A DNA stretch of 64,000 bases from contig JBQDFP010000010.1 of the NCBI GenBank assembly GCA_052085365.1, forward strand, positions 1-64,000, given 5' to 3'. A model generated the notes under the pieces. The model was not told where the DNA came from, made no database searches, and was given only the letters and a program-made list of their open reading frames with translations. Both the position numbers and the translations under genes were made by a program. Below, piece after piece: positions 54,440-63,594 of the stretch. The first letter of the stretch is position 1. The number at the start of each line of letters is the position of its first letter. Source of the stretch: Canibacter sp052085365 (GTDB lineage Bacteria; Actinomycetota; Actinomycetes; Actinomycetales; Microbacteriaceae).

Positions 54440-55396
54440 TTAGGTGCGCACGACGGGTATCGAACTTGTCACCGTGTCGGGTTCGTTGTCGGGCACGACC
54501 TCAGTACCGATACCACTGGTGGTAAAGATTTCGAGCAGGATCGAGTGTGGTTCTCGCCCATCGATGATTGCGGCTTTGTGCACTCCAGAATGTACCGCGT
54601 CGCTGCAGGCTTTCATTTTTGGAATCATTCCGGATGCAAGGTCAGGAATCATGTCGTCAAGTTCGCTCACGCTCAGGGACGAAATAATTGACGATGTGTC
54701 CGGCCAGTCTGCATACAGTCCAGGAACGTCAGTGAGGATCACGAGTTTCTCGGCTTGGAGTGCGCTTGCGAGCGCTGAAGCTGCAGCGTCGGCATTGATA
54801 TTGAGTGTGTTCCGGTCGGTTCCGCTATCAGGCGCGATCGATGATACTACTGGGATCAAGCCGCGGTCTGTCATCGACAGGATAGCTTCTGGCCGCACGC
54901 TGACAATGTCTCCGACCATTCCGAGATCGACGTGCTCTCCCTCAATTTGCATGGGAGAACGTTTTTGTGCGCTGAAAAGTCCCGCGTCTTCACCTGAGAC
55001 ACCCACAGCAAACGGCCCGTGTGAATTTATTGCATCGACGAGTTCTGGATTTACCTTCCCAGTAAGGACCATGCGTACGACGTCCATAACCTCTGGCGTT
55101 GTGACCCGGTAGCCACCTTTGAACTCGCTTTCCAATTCGAGACGTTCAAGCATGCGAGAGATTTGTGGACCGCCGCCGTGCACGATCACCGGGCGAATTC
55201 CGACGTGACGCAAATAGACAACGTCCTCTGCAAAAGCCTGCATAAGTTCCGGTTTCACCATGGCGTTGCCGCCGAATTTAATGACCATGATGGCATCACG
55301 GAACTGCTTCATCCACGGCAATGACTCGATGAGCACTTGGGCCTTTACCGAGGCTTCGCTCTCTAGTGAGATGAGATCGCGTGTGTTCTTCATCAT
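54440..55396 (-). CDS. argB: Acetylglutamate kinase
   Basis: A 318-residue N-acetylglutamate kinase, the second step of the acetylated arginine pathway. Signature parts are MVIKFGGNAMV, VIVHGGGPQISRML, VVSSIAPDSGTDRNTLNINAD and KLVILTDVPGLYAD. The N-terminal 20-residue helix is that of the hexameric, arginine-inhibited enzymes. Two ATG codons (55396, 55393) follow AAAGGAC. It is nine bases after argJ. Confidence 0.97.
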   Translation of the reverse strand: MMKNTRDLISLESEASVKAQVLIESLPWMKQFRDAIMVIKFGGNAMVKPELMQAFAEDVVYLRHVGIRPVIVHGGGPQISRMLERLELESEFKGGYRVTTPEVMDVVRMVLTGKVNPELVDAINSHGPFAVGVSGEDAGLFSAQKRSPMQIEGEHVDLGMVGDIVSVRPEAILSMTDRGLIPVVSSIAPDSGTDRNTLNINADAAASALASALQAEKLVILTDVPGLYADWPDTSSIISSLSVSELDDMIPDLASGMIPKMKACSDAVHSGVHKAAIIDGREPHSILLEIFTTSGIGTEVVPDNEPDTVTSSIPVVRT

Positions 55397-55405
55397 GTCC
55401 TTTAC

Positions 55406-56560
55406 TTAGCTCGAATACGCGCTATTTTCGTGCACATAATCGTGTGTCAAATCATTACTGCGCACCATCACGTTGTGATCACCGTTGTGCAGTTCAATGA
55501 GCACATCAGTGTGACGCGGACTCAGATCGCATTCGCTTACTGGACGGTCTGGAGCTCCTGCGTGGCACAGCCGTACACCGTTAAAAGACACGTCGACAGC
55601 ATAGGGATCAAACGCGGCCTGAGTGGTGCCAATTGCGGCGAGCACACGACCCCAGTTAGGGTCATTGCCAAAAATTGCTGCCTTGAACAGATTGTTGCGA
55701 GCTACTGAACGAGCTACTTCAAGCCCATCTTCATCATCGTGAGCACCCGTGACACGAATATCTATGGTGTGACTTGCACCTTCTGCATCTGCCTGGAGTT
55801 GGGCCGCAAGACGCTCACAGACAGCTAAAAGCTGCGTCGTAAATTCTGCGACAGTTGGAGTCACACCCGACTCACCGCTGGCGAGCAGCGTGACTTGGTC
55901 ATTAGTAGACATGCATCCATCTGAGTCGAGTCGATCAAAACTCAAGCTTGTTGCCGATCGAAGTGCCTGGTCAAGATCATCAGAGGACAAGTCCGCATCA
56001 GTGGTGATGACGACCAGCATAGTTGCAAGGCCTGGCGCAAGCATACCCGCACCTTTTGCCATAGCCCCGATTCGCCAACCGTCAGCATGTTCATACTCTT
56101 CTGTTTTCGTGACTGAATCGGTAGTGAGGATCGCTTCTGCCGCACTGATATCGGTTGCAGCAAGCGCTCCGACCAGAGACGGCACACCCCCGACGATACG
56201 GTTTCTGAAACCTTCATCCCCGAAACCGATCAACCCGGTAGAACAAACGAGGACTTTACGCGATTCTGATCCGAGCTGTTCAGCAACGGTGGCCGCAGTG
56301 AGTGAACTGGTTTCATACCCAAAGTCACCCGTGAAACAGTTGGCACCTCCTGAATTTAAAATGATGGCATGGCAGTCGCTGATGTCTGCTTGCTTGCTCC
56401 ATAAAATAGGGTTCGCCTGTGCACGATTACTCGTAAACACAGCTGCCCCAGACCGTCGGGCACCATCATTGACCACCAATGCAAGATCAGGTTTACCGGT
56501 GGATTTGAGCCCGACAGCGATGCCAGCTGCACGAAAGCCAAGCGGGTAGGTCACGGTCAC
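55406..56560 (-). CDS. argJ: Bifunctional glutamate N-acetyltransferase / ornithine acetyltransferase
   Basis: A 384-residue ArgJ precursor that recycles the acetyl group between ornithine and glutamate. The autocleavage site GLATMLVVITTDA is intact, giving an alpha chain and a beta chain that starts with the nucleophilic Thr. GSGMLAPGL-type sequence (KGAGMLAPGL), FNRITVDGD-like (FDRLDSDGCMSTND) and ARSVARNNLFKAAIFG fit the family. GTG 56560 overlaps the argC stop by four bases. Confidence 0.96.
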   Translation of the reverse strand: MTVTYPLGFRAAGIAVGLKSTGKPDLALVVNDGARRSGAAVFTSNRAQANPILWSKQADISDCHAIILNSGGANCFTGDFGYETSSLTAATVAEQLGSESRKVLVCSTGLIGFGDEGFRNRIVGGVPSLVGALAATDISAAEAILTTDSVTKTEEYEHADGWRIGAMAKGAGMLAPGLATMLVVITTDADLSSDDLDQALRSATSLSFDRLDSDGCMSTNDQVTLLASGESGVTPTVAEFTTQLLAVCERLAAQLQADAEGASHTIDIRVTGAHDDEDGLEVARSVARNNLFKAAIFGNDPNWGRVLAAIGTTQAAFDPYAVDVSFNGVRLCHAGAPDRPVSECDLSPRHTDVLIELHNGDHNVMVRSNDLTHDYVHENSAYSS

Positions 56561-57615
56561 GGTGCGACTCCGTTCACAGTCAGTCCGGTCGATTCGGGAA
56601 GGTCCAGCGCAATATTTGCGGATTGAATAGCTGCGCCCGCGGTGCCCTTCGTCAAGTTATCGAGCGCCGCGGTCACCACCACTCGACGTGTTGCCTCGTC
56701 AATCACTAAGCTCATCAGACACGTGTTCGCTCCCACAGTGTCGGCAGTTCTCGGCAGCACCCCCTCTGGCAAGAGACGCACAAAGGTTTCGGATGCATAC
56801 GCGTCTTCCCAGGCGGTCCGAATCTGCTCTGCAGTCGCCCCTGGTGCGATCTTCGCGGTGCTCGTTGCGAGAATTCCGCGAGACATGGGCACAAGCATTG
56901 GCGTGAAGTTGATGTTGATGTCAGTCTGAGCGCCCGCGTTTCGCAGCGCTTGGGCAACCTCGGGAATATGTCGGTGGGTGCCACCCACCGCATAGGGACG
57001 GGCAGAACCGAGCATTTCTGAGGCAAGAAGCTCGGTTTTCGCGGCTTTTCCCGCGCCGGAAGGTCCGACGGCGAGGACCGTCACAATATCTTCTGCAGTG
57101 ATAACACCGGCGTGAATACCGGGTGCCAGAGACATCGCAACGGTGCTGGCGTTACAACCGGGCGCCGCAATTCGGCTGGCCCCACGCAGACAGTCACGTT
57201 GTTTTCCTCCGCCGTGTTCTTCCGCCAGTGGCAATTCCGGGACACCATAGGTCCACGCACCGTGATAGGCACCGGTATAAAATGCGCCCCAATCGGTTTC
57301 CCGTTCGAGTCGGTGATCAGCGCCGCAGTCAATCACCAGGCGAACATTGTTTAACTGCTCCGTAAGGGCTCCGGAAGCACCATGCGGAAGCGCAAAAAAC
57401 ACCACATCATGACCATCGAGAACTTCTGGAGTAAGTGCTTGCAGCGTCAAGTGCGCCAATGATCGTAAGTGAGGTTGATGTTGAATAAGTGGATCACCCG
57501 CCGAGGAATGCCCTGCAACTGTCGTCACTTCAAATTCAGGGTGGCTTGTGAGGAGCCGGAGTATTTCTCCACCGGCATAGCCACTCGCCCCAGCAACTGC
57601 GACACGAATACTCAC
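56557..57615 (-). CDS. argC: N-acetyl-gamma-glutamyl-phosphate reductase
   Basis: A 352-residue reductase, the third step of arginine synthesis. The NADP-binding start AVAGASGYAGGEILRLL, the catalytic Cys in IAAPGCNAST and VGPSGAGKAAK are typical. GTG 57615 has a perfect AAGGAGG. It is the first gene of argC-argJ-argB. No clear ArgR box is visible in the 150 bp upstream, which also hold the pheT terminator. Confidence 0.96.
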   Translation of the reverse strand: MSIRVAVAGASGYAGGEILRLLTSHPEFEVTTVAGHSSAGDPLIQHQPHLRSLAHLTLQALTPEVLDGHDVVFFALPHGASGALTEQLNNVRLVIDCGADHRLERETDWGAFYTGAYHGAWTYGVPELPLAEEHGGGKQRDCLRGASRIAAPGCNASTVAMSLAPGIHAGVITAEDIVTVLAVGPSGAGKAAKTELLASEMLGSARPYAVGGTHRHIPEVAQALRNAGAQTDININFTPMLVPMSRGILATSTAKIAPGATAEQIRTAWEDAYASETFVRLLPEGVLPRTADTVGANTCLMSLVIDEATRRVVVTAALDNLTKGTAGAAIQSANIALDLPESTGLTVNGVAP

Positions 57616-57699
57616 GACGCCTCCTTGATGATTGGTCTGCGTGATCTAGCCTATCCCTCGCAGGACATAACTCGTTCGACTACACCGTTGGCTGCACAA

Positions 57700-57744
57700 C
57701 AATAAGAAATATCCCGGCTGTGTACAACGACACAACCGGGATAT
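57700..57744 (-). terminator. Rho-independent terminator of pheST
   Basis: A 15-bp stem with one mismatch (57709-57723 with 57730-57744, six-base loop) is followed on the minus strand by TTCTTATTGTT. It begins 25 bp beyond the pheT stop. Confidence 0.88.
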
Positions 57745-57768
57745 CTTGAGACTCACGTGGGCCGAATA

Positions 57769-60312
57769 CTAGTCCCTGATTTTTGCTCCATAGACAGTCT
57801 CAGCGTGTTGGACACCTGCAAATTTCGCTTCACTCGCGTCTTCCGCTTTGAGAGTCCGATCAGCTGCTCGGAAGCGAAGCGCAAATGTGAGCGCACGCTT
57901 CCCGTCTTCGATGCCGTCACCCTGATAGTCAGCAACCAGACGCGCATGTTCAAGCAGCTCACCGGCTCCTTCTTCGAACGTTCTAAGCACGTCTGCAGCA
58001 GGAATCGATGCGTCCACGATCAGTGTGACGTCTTGAGTTGCTGCGGGGTAGGTCACCAACGGCTTCACCGTGGCCATCTTGGGAGCGAGCGCTATAAGCT
58101 TGGTGAGATCAATTTCGAATGCACTCGCTCCAACCGGCAGATGCAGGTCGGCAACAAGCTGTGGCAGCAATTCACCTGCGCGACCTACGGGTTCGCCATT
58201 GAGCTGAAGCACCGCGGTACGACCCGGGTGAAATGCGGAATGGCTGCCTTGACTCACTGCAAGCTCCGCCCCAACTGACCATGCCACTTGACGGGCCGCT
58301 TCAATCGCGTCTGCCCAATCTGCTACATTGCTCGGTTGGAATGGCTGGCTCTGAATCCGCTGGCCGACGAAGACACCGCCCACGTGAACATTCTGTTCAG
58401 GAATTGAGTCGTTCAACGCCGCCAGTGTCTCGTCACTCGGTAGTTCAGCGAGCGGGGGAAGCTCCTGTGTCCCAAGAACTTGCCCTTCTTCAGGCAAGAA
58501 AACAGACCCGAATTCCACCAAGCTCAAGTCTACAAGGCCACGAGAGTAGTTGCGCTGTGCGCAAGCGATCAGGCCCGGCAGGAGTGAGCGACGCAGAAAC
58601 GGAGCGCTGCCATCAAGCGGATTCACGAGTTTGATAGCACGAACCGAAGTGTTTTCAGCCATACCGCGCTCGCGGTCGAAACGGTCAAGCTGGCTCTGGC
58701 TCACAAACGGATAGTTTTGAACCTCGGTAAAGCCCACCGCAGTGATGTGGTTCGCTGCACGACGACGGAGCTTCTGCTCGCGTGTGAACCCCCGCCCTGC
58801 TGGCGCGGTCGGCAACACCGACGGGATGCGATCGTATCCGTGGATACGCGCAACTTCTTCCGCGAGATCATGTTTGCGAGTCAAATCGCTCCGCCAACTC
58901 GGTGCAGTCACCTCGAGGTCGCCATTTCGTTCGACGACATGACAGCCGATCAGTTCAAGCGCTTCGCGAATCTCGTGTGGCGTGTACTCAACACCGACCA
59001 GGCTGTTCACAAAGCCCTGCGGAAGGAACACCGCCTGCGCGGTCCATTCCGCGGCAAGGTCACTTCCCAACGAATCTGCTGTACCGCCGCCATATTCAAC
59101 TAACAGATCAACCATACGTTGAGCCGCGGCACGAGCGACAAGCGGATCCACCCCACGTTCGAAGCGTTTCGATGCTTCGCTGGGAAGTTTATGGCGACGT
59201 GAGGTGCGCGCAATTGAGATCGGGTCGAAAGTTGCCGCCTCGATAAGAACGTCCGTCGTCGATTCATCAGTCTTGGTGCTCTCACCGCCCATAACACCGG
59301 CCAGGCCAATCACACCAGAGTCGTCAGTGATTACCAAATCTTGCGCATCAAGCTTACGTTCTTGACCGTCAAGAGTGACCAGTGTCTCTCCTTGGGCCGC
59401 CCGACGAACGGTAATCCCGCCAGAAACTTTCGCTGCATCGTAGGCATGCAGAGGGTTGCCGAGTTCGAGCATGACGTAGTTTGAGATATCGGCGGCAAGT
59501 CCGAGAGGTCGTTGACCAGCAAGGATGAGGCGCGCTACCATCCACTGCGGTGTCGGACGCGACTGGTCGACCCCGCGTACCGTGCGGACAATGAAACCGG
59601 CGGCCCCTTCGCGTCCACGAATCGGCGCAGTGTCATTGAGCACTACATCAAAGCCCGACACGTTCGCGGCGAACGCCCGTTGCGTCAACTCTGTTGCGGG
59701 ATCCACAAATTCGCTTCCGGTCGCGTGAGAGTATTCTCGGGCGACACCGCGCACAGAGAACGCATACCCACGGTCCGGGGTGACGTTAATTTCGACTGCG
59801 GCATCCTGCATACCAAGTAGCTCGAGTGCGGCTGTTCCCACAGGCGCGTCAAGACCAAGATCTGCAAGCACGATAATGCCGTCATGTTCATCACCGAGGC
59901 CGAGTTCACGCTGTGAAGCAATCATTCCGTCTGAGACGTGCCCATAAGTTTTTCGCGCCGCGATTTGGAAATCACCAGGCAGAACCGCGCCTGGCAACGT
60001 CACCACAACTTTATCGCCGACGTCAAAGTTATGTGCCCCGCATACGATACCGCGGACGTCTTCGCCGCCATCAGCAGCCTGTTCGCCTTCTGGAGCCACC
60101 CGAACCTGACACCAGTTCACCGTCTTTCCATTGGAATGCTCTTCCGGTTCACGGGTAAGCACTTCACCGACAACGATGGGACCAGTGCTTTCAAATACGT
60201 GCAGGTCTTCTTCCTCAAATCCAACGCTGACCAAGTCGGCATGCACCGACTCCGGCGTCGCATTATCGCGAAGCGTCACCAGGTCACCTAACCAGCTCAG
60301 TGGAATACGCAT
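57769..60312 (-). CDS. pheT: Phenylalanyl-tRNA synthetase beta subunit
   Basis: An 847-residue PheT. It begins MRIPLSWLGDLV, then has the EMAP-like tRNA-binding domain (GIVCGAHNFDVGDKVVV), the B3/B4 editing domain, the B5 domain and a C-terminal anticodon-binding FDX-ACB domain (FVTYPAATQDVTLIVDASI-like, here LVTYPAATQDVTLIVD). The length is normal and no motif appears broken. ATG 60312 overlaps the pheS stop by one base (TAATG). Confidence 0.98.
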   Translation of the reverse strand: MRIPLSWLGDLVTLRDNATPESVHADLVSVGFEEEDLHVFESTGPIVVGEVLTREPEEHSNGKTVNWCQVRVAPEGEQAADGGEDVRGIVCGAHNFDVGDKVVVTLPGAVLPGDFQIAARKTYGHVSDGMIASQRELGLGDEHDGIIVLADLGLDAPVGTAALELLGMQDAAVEINVTPDRGYAFSVRGVAREYSHATGSEFVDPATELTQRAFAANVSGFDVVLNDTAPIRGREGAAGFIVRTVRGVDQSRPTPQWMVARLILAGQRPLGLAADISNYVMLELGNPLHAYDAAKVSGGITVRRAAQGETLVTLDGQERKLDAQDLVITDDSGVIGLAGVMGGESTKTDESTTDVLIEAATFDPISIARTSRRHKLPSEASKRFERGVDPLVARAAAQRMVDLLVEYGGGTADSLGSDLAAEWTAQAVFLPQGFVNSLVGVEYTPHEIREALELIGCHVVERNGDLEVTAPSWRSDLTRKHDLAEEVARIHGYDRIPSVLPTAPAGRGFTREQKLRRRAANHITAVGFTEVQNYPFVSQSQLDRFDRERGMAENTSVRAIKLVNPLDGSAPFLRRSLLPGLIACAQRNYSRGLVDLSLVEFGSVFLPEEGQVLGTQELPPLAELPSDETLAALNDSIPEQNVHVGGVFVGQRIQSQPFQPSNVADWADAIEAARQVAWSVGAELAVSQGSHSAFHPGRTAVLQLNGEPVGRAGELLPQLVADLHLPVGASAFEIDLTKLIALAPKMATVKPLVTYPAATQDVTLIVDASIPAADVLRTFEEGAGELLEHARLVADYQGDGIEDGKRALTFALRFRAADRTLKAEDASEAKFAGVQHAETVYGAKIRD

Positions 60313-61352
60313 TAGACCAACCCTCCGAACTGTGCGTTAAAACGGACATCGCCTTCGACCATGTCACGCATATCATTAATATCGTTTCTGAATTGCAGTG
60401 CTCGTTCGATTCCCATACCGAAGGCGAAACCTTGATACTCGTCTGGGTCAATGCCGCATGCTTTCAACACGTTCGGGTCAACCATGCCGCACCCGCCCCA
60501 TTCGATCCACCGCGGGCCACCCTTGGCACCGGGGAACCATACATCGAGTTCCGCACTCGGTTCTGTGAACGGGAAAAAGTTGGGTCGCAAGCGAACTTTG
60601 GCGTCATTACCGAACATTTGTTGCACAAAATGTTCGAGGGTGCCGCGCAGGTGTGCCATGGTGAGGCCACGATCGATTGCAATGCCCTCAAATTGTTGAA
60701 ATACGGGTGTGTGCGTCGCATCAAGTTCGTCAGTGCGGTAAACGCGTCCCGGCGCCACCACGTATATGGGAAGCTCACGGTTAAGGAGGGAGCGAATTTG
60801 CACCGGTGACGTGTGGGTGCGCATGATTAAGTGGTGCCCGGTTGGCTGCACGTAGAAGGTATCCGCTTCAGCGCGCGCAGGATGATCCGGATCGAATCCC
60901 AGTGCGTCAAAGTTGAACCATTCGTGTTCAAGCTCCGGGCCTTCGGCAACTTCCCAGCCCATTGCCACGAAAATATCTGAGGCTTCTTCTTGGAGCTGGC
61001 TTAGCGGGTGACGCCCGCCGATGCGTGCGCGACGTGGCGCCTCGGTCACATCGACAGTTTCGGCAATGAGTTTCGCTTGAGCTTCAGCTTCTACAAGTTC
61101 AGCTTCTCTACCTTTGTAAGCCCCCTCGGCTCTGCCGCGCGCCTGGCCCATAAGTTTGCCGGTTTCGGCTTTTTCATCCTTCGGCACCTCGCGCATGAGG
61201 CCGTTGAGTTTAGCGATGGCTGAACCTTCAGCGAGATGCGCTGCACGCTCGGCTTTCAGTCCGGCAACGCTCGTTGCTTGTTCGAATGCGGTGATAGCTT
61301 GAACGACTGCTGCTTCAACCGCGTCTGGTTGGATTGGATTCACGTCTGACAC
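60312..61352 (-). CDS. pheS: Phenylalanyl-tRNA synthetase alpha subunit
   Basis: A 346-residue PheS. An N-terminal coiled coil is followed by GRRHPLSQLQEEASDIF-like sequence (GGRHPLSQLQEEASDIF), motif 2 VYRTDELDATHTPVFQQFEG and motif 3 AFGMGIERALQFR. Codons upstream of 61352 do not resemble the family. GTG 61352 is preceded by GGGGA and by TAAGAT, so either a ribosome site or a leaderless start could serve. It forms an operon with pheT. No T-box or leader peptide is obvious. Confidence 0.97.
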   Translation of the reverse strand: MSDVNPIQPDAVEAAVVQAITAFEQATSVAGLKAERAAHLAEGSAIAKLNGLMREVPKDEKAETGKLMGQARGRAEGAYKGREAELVEAEAQAKLIAETVDVTEAPRRARIGGRHPLSQLQEEASDIFVAMGWEVAEGPELEHEWFNFDALGFDPDHPARAEADTFYVQPTGHHLIMRTHTSPVQIRSLLNRELPIYVVAPGRVYRTDELDATHTPVFQQFEGIAIDRGLTMAHLRGTLEHFVQQMFGNDAKVRLRPNFFPFTEPSAELDVWFPGAKGGPRWIEWGGCGMVDPNVLKACGIDPDEYQGFAFGMGIERALQFRNDINDMRDMVEGDVRFNAQFGGLV

Positions 61353-61435
61353 GGTTCCCCATCTTAGTAGATGCTTTCGAGATTCTCTGTGTTCAGAAAT
61401 GGGACGACTCGGCCCGAACACAGTGAGACTGCCGG

Positions 61436-61441
61436 TAGAAT
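61436..61441 (+). promoter_or_regulatory. Putative -10 of the small membrane protein gene
   Basis: TAGAAT ends six bases before the ATG at 61448, with no ribosome site between. This is a candidate leaderless promoter divergent from pheS. No consensus -35 is visible. Confidence 0.55.
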
Positions 61442-61447
61442 AGAGAC

Positions 61448-62068
61448 ATGACGCGTCAGCAGCAGGTGACACGAGGCACACGCACCGTGCGTGGACTCAT
61501 TGTCGCCGCAGTTGCAACATTTGTTGCAGCGCTCTCTCACATTGCTGCGGGTGGAAATACGCCTTCGCTAACGGCAATGTTTTTGTGTCTTGGGATCGCG
61601 CTCCCGTTCGTGGTGTTCTTATCCGGCAAGAAGTCCCCTGTTGGTGTTGCACTCAGTGTCGCCGGGACACAGACACTTTTTCACTGGCTGTTTGTCTGGA
61701 TTGCTCCAGCAGCGGCTCAGCTCACACAAATGAGGTGGACCTCTCACGCAGAGCACCTTGCCGCCATGTCACGTTCTTGGTCTCCAACACTGGCACCTAC
61801 TACCGCAAGTGGTGCCCAGGCGCTGATGTTTTTTGCCCACGCGATTGCCGGCGTGCTCACATACGCACTACTACGTTACGCAGATGCGGCATTCACCACG
61901 ATCCAGAAGGCGTGGCTACGACTTCGTCTGCGAGTTACTCGGGCGTTCACTCTCCCTGAGCCCATCAGCCCAGTACGGGTACCCGTAGAACGGGTTTTCA
62001 TATCGCTCAAGTTTTTCTCACTGCACCCGTCACGCTCGCTGAGAGGCCCTCCAGCGTTGTTGATGTGA
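61448..62068 (+). CDS. Predicted membrane protein, copper cluster
   Basis: A 206-residue protein that I do not recognise. It has about four hydrophobic helices (VRGLIVAAVATFVAALSHIAAG, LTAMFLCLGIALPFVVFL, VALSVAGTQTLFHWLFVWI, ALMFFAHAIAGVLTYALLRY) and a basic C terminus. His residues lie in several of the helices (SHIA, LFHWL, FFAHAIAG), which would suit a metal or haem site, though this is inference. It precedes genes for CopC-like, PCuAC and DyP proteins on the same strand, which suggests a part in copper handling. Confidence 0.72.
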   Translation: MTRQQQVTRGTRTVRGLIVAAVATFVAALSHIAAGGNTPSLTAMFLCLGIALPFVVFLSGKKSPVGVALSVAGTQTLFHWLFVWIAPAAAQLTQMRWTSHAEHLAAMSRSWSPTLAPTTASGAQALMFFAHAIAGVLTYALLRYADAAFTTIQKAWLRLRLRVTRAFTLPEPISPVRVPVERVFISLKFFSLHPSRSLRGPPALLM

Positions 62069-62089
62069 TCCGCTTTCTTGTGGCGGATC
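62067..62089 (+). terminator. Weak hairpin after the small membrane protein gene
   Basis: GATCCGC and its complement form a 7-bp stem with a 9-base loop, overlapping the stop codon. It may weaken read-through into the CopC-like gene. Confidence 0.3.
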
Positions 62090-62126
62090 TTCAAATCCAC
62101 ACGCACGTTCTTACTCATTCACAGCA

Positions 62127-62840
62127 GTGAGTAAAAGAGGACCAAGAAAGAAACTTGTGAGTACCACGATTCAACGACCAACTTCATATTCATTTACAAC
62201 TCTCGCGGCAGCAATTATTGCCGCTATTGCGCTTGCGCTTACGGGCTTCCTCATAGCCCCATCAGCGGCTCACGCGCACGACACGCTCATCGGAACTGAG
62301 CCGGGCGACCAGAAAGTCCTCGACGAAGCACCGGGTGAGGTACAGCTACAGTTCAACAACGCAGTGCTTGACGTCGGCGCTCTGATTGAAGTGCGGGATG
62401 CTTCAGACAATCTCGTTTCTGAAGGGAACCCCGACCTCAACAACACTGTAGTGTCACAACCTCTCCAAGCAGATCTCCCAGACGGTGCATACCGCGTAGT
62501 TTGGCGTGTCGTATCAAGTGACGGGCACCCCATTAGCGGCAGCTTCGCCTTTGCTGTAGGGACAGACGGTGAAGCAGCACTAGCTGCTCTCCCCGATGCT
62601 GATTCATCTGAAGACAGTGACCATGATCACGGTGACGAAGAGGGCGAGCATTCTCATGATCATGATGAGGTATCGAACGATAGTGACCAAGCTGATCACG
62701 ACAACGCTGAAGCAAGTGATAACACGCAGAAGGTTGTGTGGGGTTCGGTTATCGCACTCGTTGGTGTGGGCGTCATTATTGCGGTCATGATCTGGTTTAC
62801 CCGTGGCAGTAGAAAGTCAACGAAAACCAATAAGGACTAG
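62127..62840 (+). CDS. CopC-domain copper-binding protein with C-terminal membrane anchor
   Basis: A 237-residue exported protein. The signal peptide ends AHA before HDTLIGTEPGD, placing a His at the mature N terminus as in CopC. The CopC domain runs to DGHPISGSFAFAVG, with a second His. A His/Asp/Glu-rich linker (about 150-200, with DHDHGDEEGEHSHDHDE) and a C-terminal membrane helix (SVIALVGVGVIIAVMIWFT) follow. The start is GTG 62127. GTG 62157 is also possible. It is likely a periplasm-side Cu(II) carrier in the operon. Confidence 0.88.
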   Translation: MSKRGPRKKLVSTTIQRPTSYSFTTLAAAIIAAIALALTGFLIAPSAAHAHDTLIGTEPGDQKVLDEAPGEVQLQFNNAVLDVGALIEVRDASDNLVSEGNPDLNNTVVSQPLQADLPDGAYRVVWRVVSSDGHPISGSFAFAVGTDGEAALAALPDADSSEDSDHDHGDEEGEHSHDHDEVSNDSDQADHDNAEASDNTQKVVWGSVIALVGVGVIIAVMIWFTRGSRKSTKTNKD

Positions 62841-62972
62841 GCGAACCGCCGCACATTTTCTATTTTTCTCGTATGCCGTAACTCACCGGTGCTCGAGCAG
62901 TGTTCACGACCCAAAATATTGATGCACTGAATTCTCGGTATCTCGCGGCACTACAACTTGTAAGGACACACT

Positions 62973-63584
62973 TTGTCACAACACACTTTTTCGAACCCAA
63001 TTTCTCGTACATTTCACACTGGGCGACGCACAAAAGGCGTAACCGCGATAGCGGTAGTCGCACTCAGTGCTTGGCTGTTTACCGGCTGCAGTAACAGCGT
63101 AGGAAACAACACAACAGAGCAAACACAAACTGAGCACCTAACCGAAGAAAACCACGGCAATTTTATGCTCTTGGATGGGTGGGCGAAAGCCGCAAAACAG
63201 GGCGACATGACCTCGGTATTCGGGACGCTCGATAACGGCACCGATACTGACATGCATATCACTGGTGTACGTTCAACTCTTTCGAGCGAGGTCGAACTCC
63301 ATGAAACATATCTGGAAGATGGAGCCACAAAAATGCGTGAAGTCAAAGGTGGGTTTGTTATTCCTGCGCATGACACGCTTGAGCTCGAACCAGGCGGCAA
63401 TCATTTCATGCTCATGAATTTGCACGAAGACCTGCTCGCGGGTGACCAGCTCGCTCTTGAAGTTGAACTTGCGGATGGAACCGTGGAACAGTTCTCTGCT
63501 GAGATTCGAGACTTTGCTGGCGCGAGCGAAGACTACGGCAATGGTCACGAGGGCAATGATGAGCATGCCAGCCACGGAGAGTAG
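62973..63584 (+). CDS. PCuAC-type copper chaperone lipoprotein
   Basis: A 203-residue lipoprotein (lipobox LFTGC, Cys39) with a PCuA(C) domain that binds Cu(I) outside the membrane, often for cytochrome oxidase assembly. The copper set is His/Met residues in VELHETYL, KMREV and NHFMLMNLH. The C terminus is His/Gly/Glu-rich. It starts with TTG 62973, seven bases after a TAAGGA ribosome site. An ATG start in this frame is not available before the signal. The next gene begins 10 bases after its stop. Confidence 0.9.
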   Translation: MSQHTFSNPISRTFHTGRRTKGVTAIAVVALSAWLFTGCSNSVGNNTTEQTQTEHLTEENHGNFMLLDGWAKAAKQGDMTSVFGTLDNGTDTDMHITGVRSTLSSEVELHETYLEDGATKMREVKGGFVIPAHDTLELEPGGNHFMLMNLHEDLLAGDQLALEVELADGTVEQFSAEIRDFAGASEDYGNGHEGNDEHASHGE

Positions 63585-63594
63585 GTGAGGGCGC

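Noticed and set aside
54444..55112. Long plus-strand frames opposite argB and argJ (also 55890-56549)
   Set aside because: Both are antisense to intact arginine genes and have Ser/Ala/Pro-biased composition without any recognisable domain.
57616..57700. ArgR operator before argC
   Set aside because: No pair of ARG-box-like palindromes could be identified in the short gap, so I do not call one.
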